In this document: positions 62,190-64,000 of the stretch, piece after piece
How the letters are laid out: each line of letters opens with the position of its first letter
Numbering within the stretch: the stretch's first letter is position 1
Source: Aromatoleum bremense
GTDB taxonomy: Bacteria; Pseudomonadota; Gammaproteobacteria; Burkholderiales; Rhodocyclaceae
Length of the DNA: 64,000 nucleotides
Assembly: GCF_017894365.1 (NCBI RefSeq)
Contig: NZ_CP059467.1
Span: 1,116,001 to 1,180,000, forward strand
Direction of reading: 5' to 3'
The notes under the pieces: generated by a model
What the model was told of the DNA's origin: nothing
The model's database searches: none
The model's input: only the letters and a program-made list of their open reading frames with translations
Position numbers and translations under genes: made by a program

Positions 62190-62750
62190 ATGTTTGCTAC
62201 CCCCGAGCAGTTTGCTGCGACCAACAAAGCCAACGTCGAAACCCTGCTGACCCTGGCCAACAACGTTTTCGCCAGCGCCGAGCGCCTCGCCGCCCTCAAC
62301 CTGAACACCGCCCGTTCGATCCTCGAAGACAGCATCGCCAATTCGAAGGCCCTGCTCGGCGCGAAGGACGTGCAGGAACTGGTGAGCCTGCAGGCCACCC
62401 TGGCCCAGCCGCTGGTCGAAAAGGCCGTCGCCTACAACCGCAGCGTCTACGAGATCGCGTCGCAGGGTCAGGAAGAAGTCTCGAAGCTGGTCGAAACCCA
62501 GATCGCCGAACTGAACAAAAACCTGTCGTCGGTGCTCGACAAGGCCGCAAAATCCGCTCCGGCCGGTTCCGACGTTGCCGTTGCCGCCGTCAAGTCCGCG
62601 ATCGCCGCCGCAAACAGCGCCTATGACAGCGTCAGCAAGGCCGCCAAGCAAGTCGCCGAGATCGCCGAAGCCAACGTGGCTGCCGCGACCAACGCCACCG
62701 TGAAGGCCGTCAGCGCCTCCGCGAAGGCTGGCGCCAAGAAGGCCGCCTGA
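62190..62750 (+). CDS. phasin family protein
   Basis: An Ala-rich, helical, 186-residue protein coating polyhydroxyalkanoate granules. The phasin_2-type pattern is clear: MFATPEQFAATNKANVETLLTLANNVFASAERLAALNLNTAR near the N-terminus, and an Ala/Lys-rich tail (KAVSASAKAGAKKAA). AGGAG is 8 bp before the ATG at 62190; the frame is open further upstream but crosses the promoter. A strong promoter and terminator suggest high expression. Confidence 0.94.
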   Translation: MFATPEQFAATNKANVETLLTLANNVFASAERLAALNLNTARSILEDSIANSKALLGAKDVQELVSLQATLAQPLVEKAVAYNRSVYEIASQGQEEVSKLVETQIAELNKNLSSVLDKAAKSAPAGSDVAVAAVKSAIAAANSAYDSVSKAAKQVAEIAEANVAAATNATVKAVSASAKAGAKKAA

Positions 62751-62773
62751 TACGCTTCGGCTCACACCGAATC

Positions 62774-62800
62774 AAAAAAGCCCCGCTCGCGGGGCTTTTT
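62774..62800. terminator. bidirectional rho-independent terminator
   Basis: AAAAAGCCCCG and CGGGGCTTTTT with a short CTCG loop between the phasin and plsC genes, which converge. Confidence 0.88.
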
Positions 62801-62892
62801 CCATTTCAGCGGCAGGCCGCGGGGGTGTTCACATCAAGCGGGCCGCGACCCGAATGGGGCGCGACCGTCGAAGCGGACTGACCGAGGAAGTT

Positions 62893-63684
62893 TCAACTCT
62901 CGCCAGAGCCCCGGCGCGCCGCTGCGACGACGCCGCTGCCCGGCTCACCGCCGCGTTTCGCGCCGGCTGCATAGTGATGCGGGAACAGCCGGTGCATCTC
63001 CGCCTCGATCCACGCCTCGGCACGGGCATTGACCTCGTTCGCGTCGAGCCCCTCGGGTCCGATCGCCGGCCCGATGCTGACGATGATCTCGCCGGGATAT
63101 TTCAGGAACGCGTTGCGCCGCCAGAACTCGCCGGCGTTGTGGGCCACCGGCACCACCGGCACGCCCGCCTTCTGCGCCAGCCACGCCCCGCCCGGCTTGT
63201 AGCGCCGCGTCGTGCCCGGCGCGACGCGCGTCCCCTCGGGGAATACGACAACCCAGAAGCCTTCTGCCAGGCGCGCCCGACCCTGCTCGACGACTTGCGT
63301 CAGCGCGTCCTTGCCAGCCGCCCGGTCGATCGCGATTCCCGGAATCTGCGCGAGCCCCCAGCCGAAGAACGGCACCTTCAGCAACTCGCGCTTGAGCACG
63401 AAACACAGCGGCGGGAAGATCACCTGCAGCGCCATCGTTTCCCACGCCGACTGGTGCTTCGACAATATCACCGCCGGTCTGGCAGGAATGTTGTCGCGCC
63501 CGAGCACGCGGTAGCGAATGCCGAGCAGGTGCCGCACGAACCACATCACGAGCGGCGCCCACGAGGTGATGATGCGATGGCGCACGTGCGGTGGAAGCGG
63601 AAACGTCAGCATGCCGAAGATCGCGTAAGGCGGCGTGACGATCGCGAGGACGATCGCAAACAACAGGGAGCGCAGGACGATCAC
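62893..63684 (-). CDS. plsC: 1-acyl-sn-glycerol-3-phosphate acyltransferase
   Basis: Membrane-bound acyltransferase, 263 residues, making phosphatidic acid. It has the FPEGTR substrate motif and hydrophobic N-terminus (LRSLLFAIVLAIVTPPYAIF). The catalytic motif reads KHQSAWE, so the usual HX4D is HX4E. It follows gmhB by 8 bp. Confidence 0.92.
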   Translation of the reverse strand: MIVLRSLLFAIVLAIVTPPYAIFGMLTFPLPPHVRHRIITSWAPLVMWFVRHLLGIRYRVLGRDNIPARPAVILSKHQSAWETMALQVIFPPLCFVLKRELLKVPFFGWGLAQIPGIAIDRAAGKDALTQVVEQGRARLAEGFWVVVFPEGTRVAPGTTRRYKPGGAWLAQKAGVPVVPVAHNAGEFWRRNAFLKYPGEIIVSIGPAIGPEGLDANEVNARAEAWIEAEMHRLFPHHYAAGAKRGGEPGSGVVAAARRGSGES

Positions 63685-63692
63685 GGTTTTCT

Positions 63693-64000
63693 TTATGCAG
63701 TGAGGTCAGCGACGACCGTGGCGAGATCGGGATAGATCAGCGTTCCTTCGGGCAGCGCAGGATCGTCGCGCGTCTTGAGCCCCTTGCCTGTCAACACGAG
63801 GTAAGGCTTGCAGCCGACCTCCAGGCCGGCCTGGAGGTCGCGCAGACTGTCGCCGACCGAGGGCACGCCGGCCAGCGTGACGTTGAAGCGCTCGGCGATC
63901 TGCAGGAACAGACCGGGCTTGGGCTTGCGGCAGTTGCACGTGGAGTTCGCCGCATGGGGGCAGAAAAAAATCGCGTCGAGCCGGCCGCCGACCTGCGCAA
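63693..64000 (-). CDS. gmhB: D-glycero-D-manno-heptose 1,7-bisphosphate phosphatase (5' end outside window)
   Basis: C-terminal ~102 residues of a HAD phosphatase for LPS core heptose synthesis. The zinc-binding loop CPHAANSTCNCRKPKPG and motif VGDSLRDLQAG are seen; the catalytic Asp pair lies beyond the right edge. Confidence 0.92.
   Translation of the reverse strand, partial: AQVGGRLDAIFFCPHAANSTCNCRKPKPGLFLQIAERFNVTLAGVPSVGDSLRDLQAGLEVGCKPYLVLTGKGLKTRDDPALPEGTLIYPDLATVVADLTA

Overview
The window is one contiguous stretch of a GC-rich betaproteobacterial chromosome. Gene content and order (hfq-hflXKC-DUF2065-hisZ-purA, rlmN-pilW-rodZ-ispG-hisS-yfgM-bamB-der, mlaFEDACB-yadGH-like-ibaG-murA, hisBHAFIE-hinT-tatABC, short HisG with HisZ, a phasin, assimilatory nitrate genes) fit the Azoarcus/Aromatoleum/Thauera group (Rhodocyclales). 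This assignment is inferred from synteny and protein character, not from a database search. Most of the sequence is conserved housekeeping DNA with few long gaps.

Left end (1-11.5 kb): an acyl-CoA synthetase runs off the left edge behind a perfect 22-bp palindrome. Next comes a leftward nitrate-assimilation operon: an internally deleted uroporphyrinogen-III methyltransferase, nirB, nirD, a NarK-type transporter, a fused PP2C phosphatase/Ser-Thr kinase, and nasA. Upstream lies a near-consensus sigma-54 promoter with two NtrC-like sites about 125 and 155 bp upstream of the predicted transcription start, and possibly an attenuator in the leader. This points to control by nitrogen limitation.

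Accessory island (11.5-13.2 kb): between the nitrate operon promoter and rlmB lie a frameshifted, truncated tyrosine recombinase and a small integron-type unit. Two attC sites (R''/R' core sites and an extrahelical G in each stem) bracket one 788-bp cassette carrying an RcsF-like lipoprotein and a minimal nucleotidyltransferase. No integron integrase is visible. This is the most unusual part of the window.

13.2-32.5 kb: rlmB and rnr; two tandem tRNA-Leu(CAG) genes, each with its own promoter and terminator; the hfq-to-purA cluster (Hfq, HflX GTPase, HflKC protease regulator, HisZ, PurA); then der-bamB-yfgM-hisS-ispG-rodZ-pilW-rlmN and ndk, all leftward. 32.6-41 kb: sucCD, a DUF2889 protein, a FimV-related membrane protein, a Nif3-like protein, a DegS-type periplasmic protease, and tatABC.

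41-50 kb: hinT and the histidine genes hisE, I, F, A, H, B, then hisC on the opposite strand, then hisD and hisG; rnk sits on the opposite strand between hisG and murA. 50-56 kb: ibaG, an ABC-2 exporter and the complete Mla phospholipid-trafficking system, with ATGA-type overlaps in most of its junctions. 56-64 kb: a Kef-type antiporter, kdsD-kdsC-lptC-lptA for Kdo synthesis and LPS export, an enoyl-CoA hydratase, a phasin preceded by two TGC/GCA palindromes that could be PhaR operators, plsC, and the 3' end of gmhB at the right edge.
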